Assembly: GCA_034509425.1 (NCBI GenBank) | Contig: JAVTVJ010001355.1 | Coordinates: forward strand, 124,001 to 188,000 | From: Eopsaltria australis | Lineage: Eukaryota > Chordata > Aves > Passeriformes > Petroicidae | DNA: 64,000 bases | Reading direction: 5' to 3' | Shown: positions 1 through 9,480 of the stretch, piece after piece | How the letters are laid out: every line of letters starts with the position of its first letter | Numbering within the stretch: the stretch's first letter is position 1 | The notes under the pieces: generated by a model | What the model was told of the DNA's origin: nothing | The model's database searches: none | What the model saw: the letters and a program-made list of their open reading frames with translations, nothing else | Made by a program: the position numbers and the translations under genes

Positions 1-1035
1 AAAGAGAAGCACGGCCCATCCATTACAGTTCCTCCCAATTACATCCTTCTGCTGAGAACTGCATTTTATGTTCCTTCCAGGCTTCCAAAAAAGAGGGAGC
101 AGGATTTTAAAAAACAGCTTCTAAGCGAGTTTCACATTCTTATTGAATTGAAACACCACAGGACTGGTTAAATTGGGAGGAAATTCTGAACTGCTGGTGC
201 TACCTGTGAGATGGAAGCACCATTTTCAAACAAAAATCAGAGACATCTCAAAGCTGTTGGTTTTTCTGATCATTTTCTTTCCTTTTTGTTTAGATTTCTT
301 CAACAAATTTTGTCTAAATCCACTTATTTCGAGTAAGCTGAAAATCATTTGCCTGATTTTATTGGGTGAACTGTGGGTTTTCATCAAGTTATTTCAACCC
401 ACTGAGCTCTTTGAGTTTTGGAGAGAAGTTTGGGCTTGCTCCTTTCTTTTCTCCTGGAAACCACAGAGAAATGTGACTCCATCCTTCTCCCTCCATCAGC
501 CAAAGGCTTCATTAAAGTGGAGAATCCCAGTCTGCTTTAACAACCAGCAGCTCCCAATTAACGGCTGTGATCTTTAAAGATCATTAACCAGTCCTCACTC
601 TCATCGCAGTGCAACTGTGGAATCACCCCCTGGTTACCCAGAATTAGCCAGGGCTTTGTTTGGTTTGCAGGGCACAGATAACAATGGGTTCTATTCAGGA
701 AATTCATGTACCAATTATCTCTGAAATTAGGCTGCACTCAGGGGACTGCTGAGCTGCCTTGGAAAAACTGCAATTTTTTCCCCACTCCCACTCCTGCCTC
801 CTCTCCCAGCCCACTTTGATCCCTCCCACGTCATTATTTATTTCTGTTGTATTTTGCTCTCACTCAGCCCCAACACCCAAAGAGCTCAACCCCCCCGGGG
901 AAGGCAATTCTGGAGATGTGCTCTCAGTGTCAGGGGTCTGCACTGGGGTTTGTCCATCACCAGGTCCCAAATCCATGGGGGCTCTGGGGGAAGGCAGAGC
1001 CAGCTCAGCTCTGCAGCAACCTGAGGGGTTCAGCC
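1..1035. other. Unique noncoding sequence with one dispersed repeat copy
   Basis: No gene is seen here. Frames are short, such as 134 residues at 173-577, and lack any recognisable domain. Positions 329-413 resemble a unit of the 198-bp tandem array at 3220-3725, sharing the blocks CTGAAAATCATTT and TTATTTCAACCCACTGAGCTC. The rest appears single copy within this window. Confidence 0.5.
329..413 (+). repeat. Isolated copy of the 198-bp repeat unit
   Basis: About 85 bases match the second half of the unit repeated at 3220-3725, in the same orientation and about 3 kb upstream. By eye roughly ten substitutions separate it from the copy at 3332-3417. It is either an old interspersed element or the remnant of a once larger duplicated block. 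Confidence 0.75.
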
Positions 1036-1155
1036 ACAGAGCCACAGAATCCTCCAGGCTGGAAAAGCCCTCCCAGGTCAATCCAACCTTCACCCAAACA
1101 CCCAAACACACCCTGGCCACTAAACCGTACCAAAAATGCCTCATGGCTCGTTTCC
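1036..1155 (-). repeat. Degraded CR1-like LINE fragment
   Basis: The stretch begins with CACAGAATCCTCCAGGCTGG and continues through AAAAGCCCTCCCAGGTCAATCC and a CCACTAAACC block. This is the order expected for the antisense 3' end of an avian CR1 subfamily. It is more diverged than the other CR1 tails in the window, so both the subfamily and the far boundary are uncertain. Confidence 0.6.
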
Positions 1156-1607
1156 TGAGCACAAAACTCAGTCTGTCCTGGGTGGATGCAGTGTCCTCCA
1201 CTTCATGCCCAATTCCTCAACCTCTTTCAAACTTCTAAGCACAAACCTTTGAGCAAAACTGGATTTCAGTAAAATCTCTGCTCGTGCACCTTTGTAGGAG
1301 GTAAAAGGAGGAGATTCCTTTTGGCAGCAGCAGAAAGAACAGCTGAGTGTCCTTCAGCAGAGGCTGATTAATGCTTTTCATTCAAAAATCATTCAATTTG
1401 AAGGAAGAAAACTGTTCCTGAAGCTCCTGCAAGGCAGAATGTTTTTGCCCAGTTGAAAAGCTGTATCTCATCAATAGGGGCTCCATTTGGCCACCAAAAG
1501 TCCCATTGTTCTTTTCATTATAATTATTTCCATGGGAAAGGTCAGAGCAGTAAGTGTGAGCATTCCACATCATTAAATATTATAATTATTAATTTTGAAA
1601 ATATAGA
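1156..1607. other. Unique noncoding sequence
   Basis: No gene, repeat or RNA is recognised. The sequence becomes AT-rich after 1560 and runs into the short TTTTAACAATA array. Confidence 0.5.
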
Positions 1608-1664
1608 TATATTTTAACAATATTTTAACAACATTTTAACAATATTTTAACAATATTTTAACAG
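1608..1664. repeat. 11-bp AT-rich tandem repeat
   Basis: About five units of ATATTTTAACA follow one another, one with an AACA to ACAT change. The array is about 57 bases long. Confidence 0.9.
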
Positions 1665-2520
1665 TAGAGCTGGCTGATTACGATCTAGATTTGATTTTGA
1701 TGAAAGCAGAAGTGAAGGTTTGCACTTGCAGCCCCTGACAGGAACCACAGCACATCCACCCTGACCCAAACATTGCCTGAAGGCAGATGGAGAGCTCTGG
1801 GCACATCTGAGTGACAGAAATCATGTTATCCCCAGCTTCCCAAACCTGCCAATCCCACGAATATTCCCATTAATGACAATTTCACTTGGAAATCATGGCT
1901 GGGTTGGATGGCTGCCCATGTGGAAAAGCTGCTTTACACCCCGGGGTTAAGAGTTTGCTTTGTGGAAATCAGGAAAAATGCAAGTTCCTATTCCATCCTG
2001 CAGGGAGGGAGGGTTTTTGTGGGGTTTTTAACAGGAGAAGCTGCAGGCTGAGCCCTCCCTGGCAGGTTTGCAGCATCAGCAGCTCCCAGGGCTCAGCTGG
2101 ACCAGGGCCTGACCAGCACTGGACACAGAAACCTCCCAGGAAAACTTCCAAGCTCTGCTTTCCCTGATTCAGCCATTCCTCAGCCCCGAGCAAAGGGACA
2201 TTTTTCCTCAAAAGGCCATTATTTGGATAAATCAAGCGTGTCAGTGCCGTGTCAGGGCAGAGCAGGAGGTGCAGGAGCAGGGGAAGGACAGGGCAGAGCC
2301 ACTCAGAAGACAAAACACCCACCAGGATCTGTGACAGGGATCTCTCCCAAGGACAGAAAGCTGATTTGGGCATTCAGTTATTTCCATCCCACCAGCCCAA
2401 GTCCTTCTGGGTGTTTTTAATTGCACAAAGCATTTTTTCTGCTCCTTCCAAAATGTTCTTTACATGGAAGGCGCTGATGAAGCGCCAGAGGAGTTTTTGT
2501 ATTCCAGCAGGTCTGGAGCA
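1665..2520. other. Unique noncoding sequence
   Basis: No supported gene is present. Overlapping frames occur on both strands at 1886-2571, but none shows a domain, and the same bases are open in four frames, which fits GC-rich noncoding DNA. Confidence 0.5.
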
Positions 2521-3055
2521 GCCCTGCTCTCCTCCAGTCCATGTCTGCTGCTCCTGAGCCCCTGCCAGCACTCAGAGGAGAGGGTAAATCCTGCCAGAGC
2601 CATCCTGCCTGCGTTTGATGGCTCAGGAGCCTCTGGGGATGTTTGTGAATAAAGCCCCAGCTGCAGGATGTGGCTCCAACAGAGACCCTCAGCACCCAGT
2701 GTCTGCTCAATGACAAAATGAGGCAAAGCTCTGCTCCAAAAACACCCAGAGCAGCCTTTTCTGGGATGTTCAGGATGGCAGCAGACAGTCCTGTTCTCCT
2801 CCAGCCCTTTTCTGCTGCTCCTGAGCCCCTGCCAGCACACAGGGAGAGGATAAATCCTGCCAGAGCCATGCTGCCTGGGTTGGATGCCTCAGGAGCCTCT
2901 GGGGATGCGAATAAAGCTCCAGCTGCAGTTTGGGGCTCCAAAGAGACCCTCAGCACCCAATGTCTGCTCAATGACAAAATGAGGCAAAACTCTGCTCCAA
3001 AAACACCCAGAGCAGCCTTTTCTGGGATGTGTAGGATGGCAGCAGACAGCCCTGC
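2521..3055. repeat. Tandem duplication of a ~264-bp unit
   Basis: Two units start near 2521 and 2788, and the first bases of a third start at 3049. Shared blocks include GCTCCTGAGCCCCTGCCAGCA, CTCAGGAGCCTCTGGGGATG and CTGCTCCAAAAACACCCAGA. The periods are about 267 and 261 bases, with several substitutions and small indels, so the duplication is not very recent. The 140-residue frame at 2670-3092 simply reads through it and is not a gene. Confidence 0.88.
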
Positions 3056-3219
3056 TCACCCTGGCTCTCCGCCTGCCTGCTTTGCACCCTGACCTCGGAA
3101 TGTGGCTGGAAAATGAAGATTTCTTTCTTAATCCCCTCCTGCCCAGCTCCTGGCTGCTCCTCACACCAAAGCAGCCTCAGGTGTAACTCTGGGATGTCTC
3201 TTTTCAGCCTGACAGGTAA

Positions 3220-3725
3220 ACCTGGCTCAAAAAAATTGTTAAAATTTGGTCTGGGGGGCAATTAATGTGCAAGGATCATCACTCTGAGTCCTGAGCATCG
3301 AGAAACAATTCAGAGGGTTTAATCTGAAACTTGAGCAAGCTGAAAATCATTTCCCTGATTTTGGTGGGTGAGCTGTATGTTTTCATCAGGTTATTTCAAC
3401 CCACTGAGCTCCCAGAACCTGGATTTAAAAAATGGTTAAAAATTTGGTTTGGGGGGCAATTATTCTGCAAGGATCATCACTCTGAGTCCTGAGCACCGAG
3501 AAACAATTCAGAGAGTTTAATCTGAAACTTGAGCAAGATGAAAATCATTTCCCTGATTTTGTTGGGTGAACTGTAGGTCTCCATCAGGTTATTTCAGCCC
3601 ACTGAGCTCCTAGGACCTGGATTTTTAAAAAATGGTTAAAATTTTGGTCTGGGGGTGCAATTATTCTGCAAGGATCATCACTCTGAGTCCTAAGCACCGA
3701 GAAACATTTCAGATAGTTTAATCCC
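3220..3725. repeat. 198-bp tandem repeat, about 2.5 units
   Basis: Units begin with ACCTGG at 3220, 3417 and 3615, giving a period of 197-198 bases. Each carries the block ATTCTGCAAGGATCATCACT or a close variant, then CCGAGAAACAATTCAGAG. The third unit is incomplete. An isolated half unit lies at 329-413. Confidence 0.9.
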
Positions 3726-4639
3726 AGCCCTGTTAACGCTGAAGGTGACAAAGGGCTGGAAGGAACCTGCCTTACCTGTCCCCTGGGGGCTCCCCCAGGG
3801 CCAGGAGGTGGCTCTGCGTTGTCACTTGTGCTGTTTCCTCCCTGCTCAGGCATTGCAGTCACAGATCCTGCTCAGAGCCAGGCTGCACACACCGAGTTTT
3901 CACCTGTCACTTGCCACAGCAGGTCCCAGCTTTGGGCATTTTTCTAACAGCAAACGGGGCTGTCAGAGAAATAAATGTTTATGCAGCACGTTGGATTTAT
4001 CACTGGAGTAAATCAGATGGGGCTGGGGGGAAACAGGAGGGGAAGTTATCCACAGGCATGGAAACTGGAGAGATCCTTCTTCCCAAAATACCTGAGCCAG
4101 GGGATCTCTCTGGAAGCTCAGCACGCTCACCCCAGACCCCAGGCTGGTTCCATACCAGTGCCTTTGGTCTTTAATCCCTCCAGAGACACAACTCCCACTG
4201 ATACCAGCACAGCTTTTGCATTCTTGCAAAGTCAGCATCTTTTTTTACAGCAAAATCCCACATTCAGCTTCAAGGTGGGAAAACCCCAGTGAAAATCCCA
4301 GGCAAGTGTCCTCCTTGACCTGCCTCAAAATTAAAAATGTAACAAACAGCACTCAGCAGAGAGCTGAGCAAGTGCTGGGAGAGCAGGGAGTGGGATCCTT
4401 GCTTTGGGCACAACGCGGAGGAAAATAGGTGCATGTGAATACACTTTTAAAAAATTCAAGATTCATGTATGAACTGAAAACAAAGCCTTCCTACATCCCC
4501 ACAGAGCAATCCTACACACAGACAGACACCAGGCTTCTGAATTTGGGGTGGAAGCACCGAAGAGGAAATGTTTATAATCCTGCACCTTCTCTGAAACTTG
4601 TTTTAAAATGAAACAAGAAGGGTGGAGAGGGAAACAAAA
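3726..4639. other. Unique noncoding sequence
   Basis: No gene or repeat is recognised. Frames of about 90-105 residues overlap on both strands at 3745-4292 without any domain signature. Confidence 0.5.
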
Positions 4640-4928
4640 ATGAAACAAGGGATGGAGTGACAGGACAAGGGGAATGGCTTTAGAATGCCTGAGGGCAGGG
4701 ATAGATGGGATGTTGGGATGTTCCTCCCTGGGAGGGTGGGGAGGAGCTGGGATGGAATTCCCAGAGAAGCTGTGGCTGCCCCTGGATCCCTGGCAGTGCC
4801 CAAGGCCAGGCTGGACATTGGGGCTTGGAGCAGCCTGGGACAGTGGGAGGTGTCCCTGCCATGCCAGGGGTGGCACTGGATGGGCTTTGAGGTCCCTTCC
4901 AACCCAAACCATTCTGAAATTCCATGAT
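4640..4928 (+). repeat. CR1 LINE 3' tail, sense strand
   Basis: From the GGGATGGAGTGACAGGACAA motif the sequence runs through GAGAAGCTGTGGCTGCCCCT, TGGGAGGTGTCCCTGCCATG and GAGGTCCCTTCCAACCC to an ATTCTGAAATTCCATG end. This is the 3' untranslated end of an avian CR1, cut at its 5' side as usual. No reverse transcriptase remains. Local frames of 60-149 residues here are CR1 shadows. Confidence 0.9.
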
Positions 4929-5327
4929 TTAAAGCCCTGTTTAAACTCTGCCCATGCAGCAGCAGCTCCATGGAAGCAAAACCAGTTCCCGGCAGAGCGG
5001 GGCAGGATCTGAGTGTGGCCCTGGATAAACCCAGGCTGTCTGAGGCTGCAGCCCCTCCCTGCCCTCCCCAGCTCCGAGCAGCTCGTTAATTAAGGCAATC
5101 AAGTTCCATTGCACGGCTTCCAGTACAGAGGAGACGTGGCTCTCCCAGCTCAGCTGATTTACGGCATCCTCAGGGCATTCTGCTCATGTGTCCATGGCCA
5201 AACTCTTCCTTGTTCCAAGCAGTCCCTGAGTTTGACCTGCAATGGCCTCAGCATTGTCCTGGCACTGCCCTGGGGGTGCAGCTCCTGTCAGAGCCAGGAG
5301 GGGATGCCTTGCTCCATTCCCAGCCTC
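4929..5327. other. Unique noncoding sequence
   Basis: No gene is seen. The segment leads into the minisatellite; the frames entering from here (5109, 5186 and 5242) stay open only because of the array. Confidence 0.5.
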
Positions 5328-5725
5328 TGGAAGCTGCAGGGACATTGCCCTGCTCCATTCCCACTCCAATCCCATCCTCAGGAAGCTGCAGGGACATTGC
5401 CCTGCTCCATTCCCAGCCTCTGGAAGCTGCAGGGACATTGCCCTGCTCCATTCCCAGCCTCTGGAAGCTGCAGGGACATTGCCCTGCTCCATTCCCAGCC
5501 TCTGGAAGCTGCAGGGACATTGCCCTGCTCCATTCCCACTCCAATCCCATCCTCTGGAAGCTGCAGGGACATTGCTCTGCTCCATTCCCAGCCTCTGGAA
5601 GCTGCAAGGATATTGCTCTGCTCCATTCCTGCTCTCTGGAAGCTGCAGGGACATTGCCCTGCTCCATTCCCATCCTCTGGAAGCTGCAGGGATATTGCCC
5701 TGCTGCACTGGTGCCCTCTGGAATG
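5328..5725. repeat. 41/52-bp minisatellite, ten units
   Basis: Units begin at 5328, 5380, 5421, 5462, 5503, 5555, 5596, 5637, 5678 and about 5718. Most are 41 bases (TGGAAGCTGCAGGGACATTG plus CCCTGCTCCATTCCCAGCCTC). Two are 52 bases because an 11-base CACTCCAATCC-type insert precedes CATCCTC. Frames of 118-219 residues span it on both strands and are repeat products. The final units are degenerate. Confidence 0.95.
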
Positions 5726-6725
5726 CCAGGTCACAGAGCTGGCAGCTCCCCAGGAGAGCAGGGAATAATTTTCCCCCTCTATATTTTTGTACTGACTAGG
5801 ATTTAACTTTATTCTAGGAAAAAAAAAAAATCTCTCTAGTCCACGAGTTATTCCTATGGGTAGGAAAAAAAAAATACTTCTTTATGTTTTTCTTCTAAAA
5901 ATAAACCAACCTGACAGAAATTCACGAGTTTATCAGATTTTTGAGGGAGTGAAAAACTCCTAAACTCAACCTAGGACCCAGTTTTCCCGTGGCAGTTTCT
6001 CAGCCCTGCTAGAAGCTGGAGATATTGGAGTGTGGAACAGAGATATTCCCAAATTTACTGTCAGCCTGACAATGATTATGTAGCCCATTGAGATGGAGTG
6101 CTGTGATTTAGTGGTTTGGAGGCATTTGTCAGGCTTGATGAATGCACCTGGAGGTTCAGGCAATGGAAATGGGAGATTTCCAGCCTGTGGCACATAAAGG
6201 ATGCTGCCTGATACACAGGGTTCTGGCAGGGGCTGTGCGAGGGGATAAAATTTTTATTTGTCCCTCATTCAGAGTTTTAGAGGGAGATGGGAAGGAAGAT
6301 TCGCCTCCTTCAGCTGAAGAGGCTGTGGGGAGGGTGTTTCCTAATTAATATTTGGGGTTTTTGTGTCCCTGGTTCTCGCCTGCACAGGGCATCCAGGTGG
6401 GTGCACCCAGGGACACCTGGTGAGGATCTCCAGGCTCCCCCAGCATTCCCAGCTCTACAGACAGATGTGGAAATACTGATTTCCCCATTTGCCTGCTGCA
6501 GAGCACGCTGAGGTTTGATACAAAGCCAGCTGGGAATAGGAAATTGCCTTTAGATGGGTCCAAAATATGGGCATTTTCTTAGACAAAATGAGTTAAAGGA
6601 GCTTTTGAAATTCCAGCCATGTCCAGGCAATTTACATCTCATTTTGGTTCCAAGTTCACACATAGAAACAGGCTCTTAAGAAAACTAGGTATTTTGAGGT
6701 GTGTTTATATTGAATTTGTACACAA
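5726..6725. other. Unique noncoding sequence
   Basis: No gene is recognised. Short A tracts occur at 5820-5832 and 5862-5874. The rest is mixed-composition unique DNA with short frames only. Confidence 0.5.
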
Positions 6726-6900
6726 ATCCCAGAATCCCAGAATGGTTTGGGTTGGAAGGGACCTTAAATCCCATCCAGTGCCACCCCTGCCATGGCAGGG
6801 ACACCTCCCACTGTCCCAGGCTGCTCCAGCCTGGCCTTGGGCACTGCCAGGGATCCAGGGGCAGCCACAGCTTCTCTGGGCACCCTGTGCAAAAATATTT
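6726..6900 (-). repeat. CR1 LINE 3' tail, antisense
   Basis: It starts with ATCCCAGAATCCCAGAATGG, then GGTTGGAAGGGACCTTAAA, the GCCATGGCAGGGACACCTCC block and CTCTGGGCACCCTGTGC. Read on the minus strand this is a 5'-truncated CR1 tail of about 170 bases. Confidence 0.93.
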
Positions 6901-7289
6901 CCCATAACTGAATGAGGCAAAGAGAAGCCAGGTCAGAGGCTGTTCAAGGCAAAAAGAAAGGAAATCGTTGCCTCAAGAGCAGTGAAGAACAAGCCTCGCT
7001 TCACTAATGGATGTTCTGAGTCAGTTTTGTGCCAGTGCTGGTCCGTTTTCATGGAATATTTTATTCTTTAGCTTTCAGGTGGAAATACTCCATTTTAACG
7101 AAGATATCTAACTAGATATATTTTACCTTTTATTACTTAGGGTTTCCAAGGAAAATGCATTCCATTCATGCTCGGCAGAAGCAAACCCAGGCTCTGCTTG
7201 AGCTGAACCCCAGCTCAGCTCTCACTTAACAAAACCAGCCCGAGCTGTGCTGGAGCACCAATCCATACCGAAGTACTTAGGAGGAATAA
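6901..7289. other. Unique noncoding sequence
   Basis: No gene or repeat is recognised. The base composition becomes AT-rich toward the next block. Confidence 0.45.
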
Positions 7290-7640
7290 ATTGATTTTCT
7301 CATTGCTCTATGTTGGCTAAAAATTATTCGATTATGTATTTAGCTGCTAATGGAAACTCATTAGTAGATTTTCATTTCATGCTTGTTCGCACCTGCAATC
7401 CATTTCTCCCTGTCCAAAGCACTGTTTCATTTCAGTTCCGTGCTATAAATTTCCTCGCGTATAAACTGATAAGCGTCAGCCAAAATTCAGTGTACGTGGC
7501 CTGAAATAGCTCAGGGCCACGGCTTTCAGAGCAGCGTCATTAAAGCTGATCCCCGGTGATTCAGGGGTGCTCGTTACTGCGCTATTGATGGCCTCAATCG
7601 CCTCCTTGTTTACTCGTTAACTTCGTTATCCTCGGTACTG
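7290..7640. other. Candidate conserved noncoding element
   Basis: This AT-balanced unique block contains several TAAT/ATTA cores, CpG-containing words such as CTCGCGTATAAACTG and GATAAGCGTC, and no repeat. Its texture differs from the C/G-rich decayed DNA around it and resembles vertebrate developmental enhancers. The 64-residue frame at 7310-7504 has no domain. Conservation is inferred from composition, not measured. Confidence 0.3.
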
Positions 7641-7673
7641 TCAGCTCCTTGATGTTGTCCTGTTGGCTTTGTG

Positions 7674-7885
7674 CTCCCTGGGCATCTTTTTAACCCAAGG
7701 ATCAGACATTTCCAACTTCCTGGATATCTTTTTAACCCAAAGATGGGACATTCCCAACTTCCTGGGCATCTTTTTAAGCCAAAGATGGGACATTTCCAAC
7801 TTCCTGGGCATCTTTTTAACCCAAAGATGGGACATTCCCAACTTCCTGGGCATCTTTTTAACTCAAGGATGGGACGTTCCCAAAT
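7674..7885. repeat. 42-bp minisatellite, five units
   Basis: Five units of CTTCCTGGGCATCTTTTTAA plus CCCAAAGATGGGACATTCCCAA follow at 7674, 7716, 7758, 7800 and 7842. The period is divisible by three, so frames stay open on both strands (7641-7853 and 7663-8091). That is not evidence for a protein. Confidence 0.95.
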
Positions 7886-8133
7886 TCAGGAGGGCAGGAG
7901 TGAGGGGGCTCCTCCTGAGCTTCCTCATTCCCACTCCCTGCTCTTCTGTGGGATGTAAATTCAACGATGTTCAATCAGACCTCAGCTCAGAGGCCCCGTG
8001 CTGTGTTTGGAGGGAGATGTTGATTCCTGTGGGAATAACACCCAATTCCCAGCCAAATCCACCAACAGTGAGCACAACGTGCCCAGGCTGAACTTCCCTC
8101 CCCATCCTTCTCCAGCTTCCTGATGGGTTTGTG

Positions 8134-8275
8134 TCCTTGGGATCTGCAGGAGGTGCAGCACAAGGAATCAGATCCCTGGGATCTTCAGGGGGTGCAGCAT
8201 CAGGAATCAGATCCCTGGGATCTGCAGCACAAGGAATCAGATCCCTGGGATCTGCAGCACCAGGAACCAGGCTCT
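8134..8275. repeat. 39/30-bp minisatellite, four units
   Basis: Units GGGATCTGCAGGAGGTGCAG... and GGGATCTGCAGCACAAGGAA... alternate in length because a 9-base GGAGGTGCA segment is present in the first two units and absent from the later ones. Each ends with CAGATCCCT except the last. Confidence 0.9.
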
Positions 8276-8869
8276 GCTTCCCTGGGATCTGCTCCCACCT
8301 CCTGCTCAGAAATCCTGCCCAGTTTAGGCTCAGCTCTGCCCTTTCCTGCCCCTCGTGGGAGGCAGAACCAGCTCAGCCCCAGGCAGACCCCACACGGGTG
8401 ACAATCAGAGCAGTCACCCCGATGTCCCCATCCAATGTCCCTTCCAGCATTCCCAGCTTAGCCCCAGCCCACCCTGAGCTGCAGCACTGGGTGTGCTGGG
8501 AAGGCTCCTGCTGGGAGGTGCTGGGAGTGAGGAGAGCAGAGGTCAGAGGTGCAGGAGGGGCAGAACCTGCTCACTACGAGCTGCTGGTTTATTTTGGAGT
8601 CCCCCACGTCCAGGTCGGTGAAGCAGAACCTGATCATAATAATTATGTCACAGTTTGTTTTCACAGACAGAAATTAATAAGCTGTTCAACTTCAGCAGGA
8701 TTGCTCTGAATTGATCCAAATACGAGAACTGACTCCCAGCGTCGCGCACTGGTGCAGCCCCCACGGAGAAAAATGCATTTGCTGTAAAAATATCTATTTG
8801 ATCAGGTAGCTCAAACCTCTGGGGTCTGCCTGCATTCCCCACCCGAGTAACTGAGAGCAGGAGCAGCTC
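8276..8869. other. Unique noncoding sequence
   Basis: No gene is seen. The 192-residue frame at 8131-8709 is carried by the preceding repeat and has no recognisable domain. Confidence 0.45.
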
Positions 8870-9480
8870 TGGATGTGCTTGTTAAGTGGGCCTGATCAAT
8901 ACAAATCTATTTCTCAATTAAGTAGGAGATCCTGGTGTATGTGTATGGCCTGCAGGCCAAAGGAGTTCAGAGGAAAACTGGATTCCAGAATACAAAGTTG
9001 TGTTGTTTTTGCTCTGTCTTTTAAAATGAGCTTTACCAGCATGCAACTGCAATCCTTGTGAACTCTGCAGATTAAATTTCCTTGCAGTAATGACCACTAG
9101 GAATTAGTGAAATGTTAATCTTCCCACCTGCTGTGTATGATTATACACGAGTCTAATCAACCTGATTACAAAAGAAAGTAATTTCTGCTTTTACGGGGTT
9201 TTTTTGTTGTTGTTGTTTTTGTCTGCTTTAGTTCTTCCCGAGGAGCTGTGAAATTCCTTACCCTGTATTTTAAAGCAAAAATAATGATTAAATTAAAAAT
9301 GTGTAAAGGGGAGCCATGGAGGCTGATAGTAATTGCTTTACAAGAGAAACAGTAATTGATGCTCTGAGGATTTATTTCAAAGCATGGAAGTGAATTAGGA
9401 ACCTGCTTTATCTGGATTTGCGTGGCTCTGATGAAGTCACTGCTGTCTCTGTGCCTTGCTTTCCAGCTAAACTGTTCTTA
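8870..9480. other. Candidate conserved noncoding element
   Basis: AT-rich unique DNA with many homeodomain-like ATTA/TAAT cores, for example CTAATCAACCTGATTAC near 9152 and GTTAATC near 9114. A short GTT repeat lies at 9205-9220. No repeat family or frame longer than 62 residues is present. Assigned on composition only. Confidence 0.28.

Noticed and set aside
5109..5806. Frames of 118-219 residues on both strands
   Set aside because: They follow the 41/52-bp minisatellite and begin in unrelated unique DNA.
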